From the NCBI RefSeq assembly GCF_001476895.1, contig NZ_LDTB01000050.1, positions 1-58,696 on the forward strand: 58,696 bases of DNA. The letters run 5' to 3'. Below are positions 25,901 to 32,132 of this stretch, piece after piece (within the stretch, counting starts at the first letter, position 1; each line of letters starts with the position of its first letter). Below the pieces are notes generated by a model that saw only the letters and a list, made by a program, of their open reading frames with translations, made no database searches and was not told the origin of the DNA. Source of the stretch: Sphingomonas endophytica (GTDB lineage: Bacteria; Pseudomonadota; Alphaproteobacteria; Sphingomonadales; Sphingomonadaceae). Position numbers and translations under genes: made by a program.

Positions 25901-26274
25901 CGCTCATCGACGTGGCGCTGTTGCTCGGCATCGGTGGGACGGCATGGCGGGTGTACGATCGCGGCTGGGACGCGGCGGGCGGTGACGCGGTGACGGTCGC
26001 AGCCTTCTGGGCAGCCTTTGCGGCGATCGATCTGGCGTGCGGCTGGATCGCGTACCGGCTCGACGGGCGCGAGGCGCGTTTCCCGGCGCTGCGGCTGCTG
26101 ATGCAGCGGTTCGGCTATCGCCAGTTGCTCTACGCGGTCGTACTGCGCGCGCTGTACGTCGCGGCGACCGGACCGAAGGTCGGCTGGGGCAAGCTGGAGC
26201 GCTCCGGCAACGTCGCGGTGGCCGATCCCGCACCGGCGGTGGTGCTGCCGGTGCCGCTGCGCGCGGCTGCCTGA
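22927..26274 (+). CDS. GH18-like / polysaccharide deacetylase / GT2 synthase fusion
   Basis: The 1115-residue membrane protein has one transmembrane segment near 22-44 and then three enzyme-like domains. The first (about 85-410) resembles GH18, with D200-L-E202 in GVMLDLESLP and MAYDEHW later. The second (about 455-650) is a NodB-type deacetylase with TFDDGPDP at 460 and NHSTSH holding H513 and H517. The third (about 730-965) is a processive GT2 with DDGSTDGT, DADTQ (about 819), EDQDL (about 910) and QRFRW (947). Further membrane segments lie near 690-715 and after 975. The GT2 resembles PgaC-like synthases, so it probably makes, deacetylates and trims an N-acetylated exopolysaccharide. A GTG at 22945 is an alternative start. 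Confidence 0.9.
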   Translation: MANGASVSIFYDASGRRARRVRWALAVAITIPLLLATMLAMAVLRPMAGSGPRFGVDGAAPRGLPVGDAPRVEHGGWLPARGDGRLTGGTMGFYMPWDEASRGSLAAHVADLAWLVPGVATVTGADHRLVVEPDAYLHQVLARAARRPRVLPMVQNAAADGSWDGAGTAALLADPGARRRFAADIEALVAREDGAGVMLDLESLPASAHRDYRRFLSELHARFAPRGWIVALAAPVADPDWDLRAYAAVADRLVLMAYDEHWMGGAAGPIASQPWFARVVAQAVARVGTDKAIVAIGSYAYDWAGRTTEPLSIADAWTLAARAGVTPQFDAQSGNSHFRYQADGQRHDVWLLDALSAANQMAVIRRTGAAGVALWRLGSEDPQVWRALSGARRPDLRHLPAPAGITVRGKGEIMRIAAEATPGERRVRWSGPLIRAARYVRLPQPDVVERTGAHRRLVALTFDDGPDPAWTPTILDVLKREHARATFFVTGANALGQGELLRRIVAEGSELGNHSTSHADLSKRSESAIALELKATERLVEAYTGHAMTLFRPPFLGDADPDRRDELHATRVAARLGYLTVGLNVDPLDWQGPQAAVIAARVIAQVEGGTAARPAQIVLLHDSGGDRTQTIAALPLIIRGLRARGYDFVGVSTLAGLTPAQVMPVLSSGDAGSAAGTRGLFDGLAWLRDIGAALFAAVIAIGIARALALTGLALWRRGREATPEGAPHLVPAFVSVLIPAFNEARVIESSVRRILSSTGPRVEVIVIDDGSTDGTSDIVATTFGIDPRVRLLTLENGGKARALNTALRQARGDVVIALDADTQFEDDTIAKLTRWFADPAIGAVAGNAKVGNRTNLVTRWQALEYVTAQNLERRALAALGAVTVVPGAIGAWRRTALDQVGGYPEDTLAEDQDLTIAIQRAGWRVACDNDAIAWTEAPETVRALFKQRFRWAFGTLQCLWKHRGALGRAGGLGRVGLPQALVFQFLFTLAAPLIDVALLLGIGGTAWRVYDRGWDAAGGDAVTVAAFWAAFAAIDLACGWIAYRLDGREARFPALRLLMQRFGYRQLLYAVVLRALYVAATGPKVGWGKLERSGNVAVADPAPAVVLPVPLRAAA

Positions 26275-26355
26275 CGATGGCGACCTTCGTCGCACTGGCG
26301 CAGGCAGCGAAAGTCGTTAGTCTTCCACGACCTGTCCCTGTCGAAAGCGTCGCCG

Positions 26356-26778
26356 ATGTCGTTCCTGCCCGCCCTGTTCCTGCTCGCCGCCGCCGCGCAG
26401 GGCGAGCATGTCGCGATCCAGGCGTCCGATATCGACCGCAGCGCGACCTTCTATCACGAGGCCTTCGGGCTGGAGCCGATCAAGACCCCGCTGACGAACC
26501 GCCGCTGGTTCGACCTCGGCCACGGCTTCGCGCTGCACATCCTCGACGGCCGCACCGCGCCCAAGCCGTCGAACATCAACGAGCATCTGGCGATCCATGT
26601 CGATGATCTCGCGACGGTGACCGCGTGGCTGGACGCGCACCGGCGGCCGTGGACCGATCTGGCGGGCAAGGCGCGGACGATGCAGACGCGTTTCGACGGG
26701 GTGCGGCAGATCTATACGCAGGACCCGGATGGGTATTGGCTTGAGGTCAGCGACAGCCGTGGGGTGGCGGCGAAGTAG
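26356..26778 (+). CDS. Exported VOC-superfamily (glyoxalase-like) protein
   Basis: The 140-residue protein has a short hydrophobic leader (SFLPALFLLAAAAQG) followed by a single VOC module: HVAIQASDIDRSATFYHEAF, then GHGFALHILDG, the metal-site-like INEHLAIHVDD and a closing DPDGYWLEVSD. VOC proteins are metal-dependent dioxygenases, isomerases or lyases, or binding proteins. The likely ligands H (first strand), H (EHLAIHV) and E (WLEV) are present. Export of a VOC protein is less common. It lies 81 bases after the polysaccharide gene. No substrate can be named. Confidence 0.75.
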   Translation: MSFLPALFLLAAAAQGEHVAIQASDIDRSATFYHEAFGLEPIKTPLTNRRWFDLGHGFALHILDGRTAPKPSNINEHLAIHVDDLATVTAWLDAHRRPWTDLAGKARTMQTRFDGVRQIYTQDPDGYWLEVSDSRGVAAK

Positions 26779-26827
26779 GTTTCGGCCTGCGTCACTCCTG
26801 TCTCCCCGTCACCCTTCTCCCTTTCCC

Positions 26828-26933
26828 GTCACCCCGGCGAAGGCCGGGGTCCAGTCACGGAACAATGATGACGGCGCGCCGCGCGCCATTACTGTGGCCT
26901 TCCCAACTGGACCCCGGCCTTCGCCGGGGTGAC
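26828..26933. repeat. REP-type element with 28-bp perfect inverted repeat
   Basis: The arm at 26828-26855 starts GTCACCCCGGCGAAGGCC and is mirrored exactly at 26906-26933. Each arm can also fold on itself. The element lies between the convergent VOC and yjfC-like genes, where it may also stop transcription. A related element is at 47945-48025. Confidence 0.85.
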
Positions 26934-26972
26934 GGCAGAGGGGTAGGATCCGGCAGAGCGTGAGCAAACGCC

Positions 26973-28136
26973 CTACACGATCGCATGCGGCACGAACCGC
27001 GCCAGATCGCGGGTGATCGGGCCGTCGTCCTCGCGGATCGACATCGCCACCGCTTCGTCGCCGACGATCCACGATCCGACCACGGCGTGCTGCCCGTCGA
27101 ACACCGGCAGCGGGCTCAGCGCTTGGACGATATGGCCTTCCTCGCCATAGCCGCCCTCCGGCCCGCGATCCTCGCCCGCGCCATCGTGCAGCTCGATATC
27201 CCAGCCCTCGCGCGAGAACAGCGGCTTGCGCACGAACCGTGCCCCGATCGCCGCCACGCCGTCCGCATCATCGGCGAAGGCGGCGGGCAGCAGGTTCGGA
27301 TGGTCGCGGTGCCGGTCCCACAACAGCGGCAGCATGCCCTTGTTCGACAGGATCGCCTTCCATGCCGGTTCGAGGAACAATGTCTTGGTCTGCGGCAGTT
27401 GCGCGGCATAGGGCTCGCGCAGCATGTCCTCCCACGGATACAGCTTGAACAGCGCCGCGATCAGGACGTTGTCGTCGTCGACGAACTGCCCGTCGCCGTC
27501 CACCCCGATCCGGTCGATCGCGACGAACGCGGGGTCCAGCCCCGCCTGCCGCGCGGCATCCTCCAGATAGCGGACGGTCTGCCGGTCCTCGACATGATCC
27601 GCGACGCTGGCGAAATGCAGCGTGCTGGCGCGCGTGAACAGCGCCCCGAACCGCGCGACCAGCGCATCGTGCAGGCGGTTATACTGGTCCGCGCCGTCGG
27701 GCAGCGTGCCGTCGGCGAGGCGATCCTCCAGCCACTGCCACTGGAACAGCGCGGTCTCGTAGATGCTGGTCGGGGTATCGGCGTTATATTCGAGCAGCTT
27801 GGCGGGGCCATGCCCGCCATAGGCGAAGTCGAAGCGCCCATAGAGCGTCGGCGCGCCCGCGCGCCACGACGCGGCCACCACGTCGCGCATCTCCGCCGGG
27901 ATCGCGAGCCGCTGCATCAGCGTGTCGCTGCCGACCACCTCGTCGACCAATGCGAGGCACATCTGGTGCAGTTCGGCGCTGGGTGCCTCGATCCGCTCCT
28001 CGACCTCGTCGAGCGAGAAGCGATAATAGGCGCGCTCGTCCCAGTAACGCTGGCCGTCGAGATGGTGGAAGGTGAAGCCCATCTTCCGGGCGATCTCCTC
28101 CCACCCGGCGCGCTCGCCGGTGACGATCCGCTCCAT
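26973..28136 (-). CDS. yjfC: Glutathionylspermidine synthase-like ATP-grasp ligase (YjfC-type)
   Basis: The 387-residue protein resembles the C-terminal synthetase domain of glutathionylspermidine synthase. It has RFDFAYGGHGPAKLLEYNADTP near residue 100, with the NADTPT segment that binds substrate and metal, then KAILSNKGMLPLLW and FVRKPLFSREGWDIEL. E. coli YjfC/YgiC are of this amidase-less type and their substrate is not settled. ATG 28136 was chosen because the protein family starts at MERIVTGERAGW; the frame extends further but overlaps the upstream gene. The PspA-like gene ends seven bases before it, so the two are co-transcribed as part of a yjf-type cluster. Confidence 0.85.
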   Translation of the reverse strand: MERIVTGERAGWEEIARKMGFTFHHLDGQRYWDERAYYRFSLDEVEERIEAPSAELHQMCLALVDEVVGSDTLMQRLAIPAEMRDVVAASWRAGAPTLYGRFDFAYGGHGPAKLLEYNADTPTSIYETALFQWQWLEDRLADGTLPDGADQYNRLHDALVARFGALFTRASTLHFASVADHVEDRQTVRYLEDAARQAGLDPAFVAIDRIGVDGDGQFVDDDNVLIAALFKLYPWEDMLREPYAAQLPQTKTLFLEPAWKAILSNKGMLPLLWDRHRDHPNLLPAAFADDADGVAAIGARFVRKPLFSREGWDIELHDGAGEDRGPEGGYGEEGHIVQALSPLPVFDGQHAVVGSWIVGDEAVAMSIREDDGPITRDLARFVPHAIV

Positions 28137-28143
28137 TGCGGGG

Positions 28144-28884
28144 TCAGCCGCCCGACTTGTCGTCGAGCCGCCCGGCTTCGCGACGCGCCTCGCCGCCGTC
28201 ACGCGGCGCGGCGAGGCGGGCGAGGATGTCGTCGGCGCTCGACGCGCCCGGCAGCAGACCGGCGCGCTCCAGCTTGGCGTCGAGGTCGGCGCCGGTGCGC
28301 ATGTCCTCCAGCTCGGCGGCGGCGCGGAACTTCTCGTCGCGGACCGCCTGCCGTTCCTTCAACCGCGCGAGGCTGTCGGCGGCGGAACCCAGCTGCGACT
28401 GCGCGCCGTGGGTATTGCTGGCGATCTGCGCCTGCGCCTGTTGGACACTTTCATTGGCGCGCACGACGTCGACCTCGCGGCGCAGCGCCTCGATCTTGCC
28501 GTCGCCCTGCTTGATGATGCCGCGCATCCGGTCCTCGGCGGCGCGCATGTCGGCAACCTGCGGGTTCTTGGCGTTCAGCTCGCGCTCGATCTGCGCCAGC
28601 CGCTCGGCCACCTCGCGCGCGAGGTCCATGTCGCCGCGCCCCATCGCCGCGCGCGCCGAGGCCTCGTACTTGTCCCGCTGGCTGGCGAGCTGCTCGATAT
28701 CCTTTTCGATCATCCGCCGCTTGGCGGTGACGGTGGCGAGGTCGTCGCGCGCCTTGGCCTGCGCGGTCCCGGCATCGCGGAGCTGCTGGTCGAGGATCGT
28801 CAGCGCGCGCGCATCGACGACCGACTGGCCCGCCTCATGCGCGGTGCCGCGGATCAGCGTGACGAATTGCTTCCACATCGACAT
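28144..28884 (-). CDS. yjfJ: PspA/IM30-family protein (YjfJ-type)
   Basis: The 246-residue protein is almost entirely helical coiled coil, like PspA and IM30/Vipp1. It starts MSMWKQFVTLIRGTAHEAGQ with an amphipathic first helix, and the remainder is rich in Ala, Arg, Glu and Lys heptads (EVAERLAQIERELNAKNPQV). Members assemble on the inner face of the cytoplasmic membrane and protect it under stress. It sits between the DUF2170 gene (14-base gap) and the ATP-grasp gene (7-base gap), matching the E. coli yjfI-yjfJ association. The C-terminal 50 residues are poor in secondary structure. No PspF, B or C genes are nearby. Confidence 0.85.
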   Translation of the reverse strand: MSMWKQFVTLIRGTAHEAGQSVVDARALTILDQQLRDAGTAQAKARDDLATVTAKRRMIEKDIEQLASQRDKYEASARAAMGRGDMDLAREVAERLAQIERELNAKNPQVADMRAAEDRMRGIIKQGDGKIEALRREVDVVRANESVQQAQAQIASNTHGAQSQLGSAADSLARLKERQAVRDEKFRAAAELEDMRTGADLDAKLERAGLLPGASSADDILARLAAPRDGGEARREAGRLDDKSGG

Positions 28885-28898
28885 GGTATTTCAGTCCC

Positions 28899-29324
28899 TC
28901 AGGCAGCCGCAAAGGCGTGGCGCAGGTCGGCGGCGGCGTCGAGCGCGTTATGCGCCAGCACGCGGAGTTCGATCAGGATCGTGCGCAGCGACGATTCGAC
29001 CGACAGCTCGCCGATCAGCTCGTAATATTCGCGGCCGTCGACGTCGGTGATCGCGAAGTTCGACAGCGGCACCAGCTTCTGCGCCTTCAGCAGGAAGTGG
29101 TTGAACGCCGCCGCATCGGTCATCTCGTCGACCGGCCACAACAGGGTCGAGACGACGATCTGCTCGCCCGCGACGCTGAGGAACACCGCCAGGTCGCCAT
29201 GGTCGTGCAGGGTGACGCGCAGCACCTCGCCGACGCGTTCCACGCTGACCTCCCCCATATGGTCCGGGGCGTCCAGCGCCTCGGCCAGCCGCTCGATCGT
29301 CCACACCCGCGTCGTGTCGTCCAC
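28899..29324 (-). CDS. yjfI: DUF2170 family protein (YjfI-type)
   Basis: The 141-residue cytoplasmic protein is of the DUF2170/YjfI type. It has TIERLAEALDAPDHMGEVSV at the start, then HDHGDLAVFLSVAGEQIVVS, LLWPVDEMTDAAAFNHFLL and REYYELIGELSVESSL. The GTG start at 29324 has AGAGGA seven bases upstream and fits the family length; the same frame remains open far upstream but overlaps the divergent gene. The function is unknown. It is the first gene of the leftward yjfI-J-C block and faces a palindrome at 29341-29362 that could control both blocks. Confidence 0.8.
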   Translation of the reverse strand: MDDTTRVWTIERLAEALDAPDHMGEVSVERVGEVLRVTLHDHGDLAVFLSVAGEQIVVSTLLWPVDEMTDAAAFNHFLLKAQKLVPLSNFAITDVDGREYYELIGELSVESSLRTILIELRVLAHNALDAAADLRHAFAAA

Positions 29325-29340
29325 GTCATCGTCCTCTCGG

Positions 29341-29362
29341 TATGCTTGACACTCCAAGCATA
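29341..29362. promoter_or_regulatory. 22-bp palindrome between divergent yjf blocks
   Basis: TATGCTTG and CAAGCATA form perfect 8-base arms around ACACTC, in the 87-base gap between yjfI (start 29324) and yjfK (start 29412). The sequence includes a TTGACA that could be a -35 box for the rightward block. It is probably a regulator-binding site acting on both directions. Confidence 0.55.
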
Positions 29363-29411
29363 AGCCCGCAGCCTTTGGCAAGGTGATAGGACAGGTGGGA
29401 ACACGAGCCTC

Positions 29412-30053
29412 ATGATCTTCGGCAGCCTGTTCGGCGGCGGACGCCCGGAGGCGCGCGCGCAGGTCGCGGTGGTGCGCGACGTCACGATCGGGCGGATGGT
29501 GCGGCTCGATGCGCTGGCGTGGCGGCGGCTGGCGGGGGGCACGTTCACGCTCGATCGCGACACGCTGGAGATCACCGCGCAGGGGATCATCAAGCTGGAT
29601 GACGGCGGCGGCTACGTCCACCGTTTCTACACCGACGACGAACTGATGCTGCAGGCGGTCAGCCAGCAGCCCGACGGATCGGACGCCGACGATTTCACGC
29701 TCTTCCGCCCGTGGTCCTCGACCTATGCCACCGGCGGGTGGGACGATGCGGCGTTCCGCGACCGGCTGAGCCAGCCGGTGTGGGAGGAGGCCGGGCTGCC
29801 GCCGTTCCGCCGCTTCTGGTATGACGGCGACGAGCGCGTCCAGCCGCCGGTGCAATTGTGGGAAGCACTCTATTACGAGCGTGACGGCGAGCCTGTGAAG
29901 CATATCCGTCAGCAATGCATGCTTTACGTCCGTGATCTCGCGCCGGAAGGGCAGGAACTTCTGCTCGCCCTGTCGGCGCGGCCGGAGGGGGGCGATACCA
30001 CGCACGACATCATGATCGGGCTGCCCTTGTCGCCCGCCGAATTCACCGCCTGA
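29412..30053 (+). CDS. yjfK: DUF2491 family protein (YjfK-type)
   Basis: The 213-residue protein fits DUF2491/YjfK. It has VRDVTIGRMVRLDALAWRRL early, GGYVHRFYTDDELMLQAVSQ in the middle and FTLFRPWSSTYATGG followed by an acidic-aromatic segment (WEEAGLPPFRRFWYDGDE). It lacks a signal peptide and is probably cytoplasmic. The function is unknown, but the family travels with PspA-like and DUF350 proteins. It opens the rightward block and is followed by yjfL after 26 bases. Confidence 0.85.
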   Translation: MIFGSLFGGGRPEARAQVAVVRDVTIGRMVRLDALAWRRLAGGTFTLDRDTLEITAQGIIKLDDGGGYVHRFYTDDELMLQAVSQQPDGSDADDFTLFRPWSSTYATGGWDDAAFRDRLSQPVWEEAGLPPFRRFWYDGDERVQPPVQLWEALYYERDGEPVKHIRQQCMLYVRDLAPEGQELLLALSARPEGGDTTHDIMIGLPLSPAEFTA

Positions 30054-30079
30054 TCCCGCCTGCTGGAGTCGCCCCGCCG

Positions 30080-30493
30080 ATGTTCGATCCGACCGCCTTC
30101 CTCGCCGGTGCCGGCCATTTCCTGCTCGCCTTCGGCGTCGCCTGCGTGCTGCTGGCGATCTTCAAGGGGCTGTATCAGGTGTCGACCCCCTATGACGAAC
30201 GCAAGCTGGTGGCGGAGGGCAACATGGCCGCCGCGATCGTGTTCGGCGGCGCGATCATCGGCTTCGCGCTGCCGGTCGCCTCGGCGCTGGAGGAAACCGC
30301 CAACCCGATCGAGTTCCTCGCCTGGGGCGTGCTGGCGGGGGTGATCCAGGTGGTGGCGTCGCTGGTGGTGCGGCGTATCGTGATCCGCGACCTGGTGGCG
30401 CGGATCGAGACCGGCAATATCGCGAGCGCGGTCTACATGGCGGCGACCTCGATCGCGGTCGGGCTGCTCAACGCCGCCAGCATGACCTACTGA
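30080..30493 (+). CDS. yjfL: DUF350 membrane protein (YjfL-type)
   Basis: The 137-residue protein has four hydrophobic segments and the DUF350 pattern: PYDERKLVAEGNMAAAIVFG after the first helix, IGFALPVASAL, and a final IASAVYMAATSIAVGLLNAAS. DUF350 proteins are four-helix inner-membrane proteins of unknown function that often accompany PspA-like, YjfM-like and ATP-grasp proteins. It is 12 bases from the next gene, so the K-L-M block is one operon. Confidence 0.9.
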   Translation: MFDPTAFLAGAGHFLLAFGVACVLLAIFKGLYQVSTPYDERKLVAEGNMAAAIVFGGAIIGFALPVASALEETANPIEFLAWGVLAGVIQVVASLVVRRIVIRDLVARIETGNIASAVYMAATSIAVGLLNAASMTY

Positions 30494-30505
30494 GGCTGTT
30501 CCGCG

Positions 30506-31135
30506 ATGACCGATCGACCGTTCCGCGCGCGCAAGCGCTCCGCCGCCGCCGGCCTGACCGCCGCGGGCGCGCTGGCGATGCTGTCGGGGTGCGACGCCAC
30601 CCCCGACGATCAGGCGCGCTTCGGCCCGCCGACCGAGGTGTCGGCCTTCAAGACCGTCGACGAATGCGTCGCCAGCGGCGCCTTCGCGAAGGTGACGTGC
30701 GAACAGGCCGCGCAACAGGCGGCGGGCGAGGACAACAAGGCCGCGCCGCGTTTCGACAGCCGCAACCTGTGCGAGGATCAGTTCGGGGCAGGCCAGTGCC
30801 TGGCGCGCAACGACGGCGGGCAGAGCTTCTTCGTGCCGCTGCTGACCGGGTTCATGATCGGGCGGCTGCTCGACGGATCGGGCTATCGCTACAATCCGCT
30901 GTACCAGAACCGGCGCGACAACAGCTGGTACACGCCATCGGGCGCGTGGCTGTACGGCGGCGGCTATGGCGGGCGCAGCTACAATTATCAGGTCGGGTCG
31001 AAGGCGGTGACCGCCCCGATTACGACGCAGCGTATCCAGACGCGCAGCTCGGTCGTGTCGCGCGGCGGGTTCGGCGGGCGCGTGTCGGCGCGGTCCAGCG
31101 GCGGCTGGGGCGGGGGACGCTCGTTCGGCGGATGA
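30506..31135 (+). CDS. yjfM: DUF1190 lipoprotein (YjfM/YgiB-type)
   Basis: The 209-residue protein begins with basic residues and a signal ending AMLSGC (lipid-modified Cys at about 30). The mature part has the DUF1190 features: TVDECVASGAFAKVTCEQA, NLCEDQFGAGQC with paired Cys, then PLLTGFMIGRLL and a Gly/Tyr/Ser-rich tail ending GGGRSFGG. Four Cys in the middle may form disulphides. E. coli YjfM and YgiB belong here, and YgiB pairs with the ATP-grasp YgiC as this gene pairs with the ligase at 26973-28136. The function is unknown. Confidence 0.85.
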   Translation: MTDRPFRARKRSAAAGLTAAGALAMLSGCDATPDDQARFGPPTEVSAFKTVDECVASGAFAKVTCEQAAQQAAGEDNKAAPRFDSRNLCEDQFGAGQCLARNDGGQSFFVPLLTGFMIGRLLDGSGYRYNPLYQNRRDNSWYTPSGAWLYGGGYGGRSYNYQVGSKAVTAPITTQRIQTRSSVVSRGGFGGRVSARSSGGWGGGRSFGG

Positions 31136-31207
31136 GGGGCGGCGGCTGACGCAGCCGAATACGGACGTCGTGCGTTCCCGCGCCGGGATACGAGATAAAG
31201 GACAGGG

Positions 31208-31984
31208 ATGACCCGGCTTTTCCACGTCAGCGATGTGCATTTCGGGGCGGAAGATCCAGCGGCGGTGGCATGGTTCCGCGACGTGGTGGCGCGGGAGAAG
31301 CCCGATGCGGTCATCATGACCGGCGACCTGACGATGCGCGCGACGAAGCGCGAGTTCGACGAGGGCGGCGCATGGCTGAAAAGCCTGGGGGTGCCGGTCA
31401 CGCTGGAGGTCGGCAACCACGACATCCCTTATTACTGGGATCCGCTGCGGCGGCTGTTCGCGCCCTATTCGCGCTATGCGGCGGTCGAGAAGATGATCGA
31501 GCGCCCGCTGGAGATCGACGGCATCACCATCGTCCCGCTGAAGACCACCGCGCGCGCGCAATGGCGCTGGAACTGGTCGAAGGGGCGCGTCAGCACCGGA
31601 TCGCTGCGTCGCGCGCTGGCGCTGGTCGAGGCGGCGCCGCGTGGGAACCTGATCTTCGTCGCCGGGCACCACCCGCTGATCGACGGTGGCAGCAAGGGCA
31701 CCGCCAAGACCCGGCGCGGCGACGTCGCGCTCGCCGCGCTCGCCGACGCCGGGGTCCATGCGGTGCTGTCGGGGCACGTCCACGACCCGTTCGACATGCC
31801 CTATGAGCGCAACGGCTGGCGGTTGCGGCTGATCGGCGCGGGCACGCTGTCGAAACGCACCCGTTACTCGCCGCCCGCGTTCAACGAGATCCGCGTGGCG
31901 GGCGACCGCTTCGAGACGTTGGTGCGCACGATGAGCGACCAGCCGGTCCATCCGATCAGTGAGGTGACGGGCGCGGGGCGCTAG
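31208..31984 (+). CDS. Calcineurin-like metallophosphoesterase
   Basis: The 258-residue enzyme carries the full two-metal phosphoesterase set: HVSDVHFG (D-x-H), ADAVIMTGDL as PDAVIMTGDLT (GD), VGNHD (GNHD), AGHHP (GHHP) and SGHVHDP (GHxH). This resembles cyclic-nucleotide phosphodiesterase-like (CpdA/class III) proteins. No signal peptide is present, so it is probably cytoplasmic. It follows the yjfM gene on the same strand after 72 bases but need not be functionally linked. The substrate is unassigned. Confidence 0.85.
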   Translation: MTRLFHVSDVHFGAEDPAAVAWFRDVVAREKPDAVIMTGDLTMRATKREFDEGGAWLKSLGVPVTLEVGNHDIPYYWDPLRRLFAPYSRYAAVEKMIERPLEIDGITIVPLKTTARAQWRWNWSKGRVSTGSLRRALALVEAAPRGNLIFVAGHHPLIDGGSKGTAKTRRGDVALAALADAGVHAVLSGHVHDPFDMPYERNGWRLRLIGAGTLSKRTRYSPPAFNEIRVAGDRFETLVRTMSDQPVHPISEVTGAGR

Positions 31985-32010
31985 GCGTCATTCCCGTACT
32001 CCCTCCCCAT

Positions 32011-32106
32011 CCGTCATTCCCGCGCAGGCGGGAATCGAGAAGCTCTGACCTGTCGGCCCTTGCGAAGACCCGCGCGTCTGGACTTCCACCTGCGAGGGAA
32101 TGACGG
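32011..32106. repeat. 96-bp MITE-like repeat, copy 1
   Basis: The element begins CCGTCATTCCCGCG and ends GAGGGAATGACGG, so its ends are inverted repeats of about 10-14 bases. An inner hairpin (CCCGCGCAGGCGGG) and the word CTCTGACCTGTC are shared with the copy at 46001-46098. It carries no gene and ends 27 bases before the RNase R start, where it could influence that gene's leader. Confidence 0.75.
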
Positions 32107-32132
32107 ACGGAGGATGGGGGACGAGCGAAGCA

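Noticed and set aside
22879..26295. 1138-codon minus-strand frame opposite the polysaccharide gene
   Set aside because: The plus strand encodes three recognisable enzyme domains; the minus product is low-complexity and typical of antisense frames in high-GC DNA.
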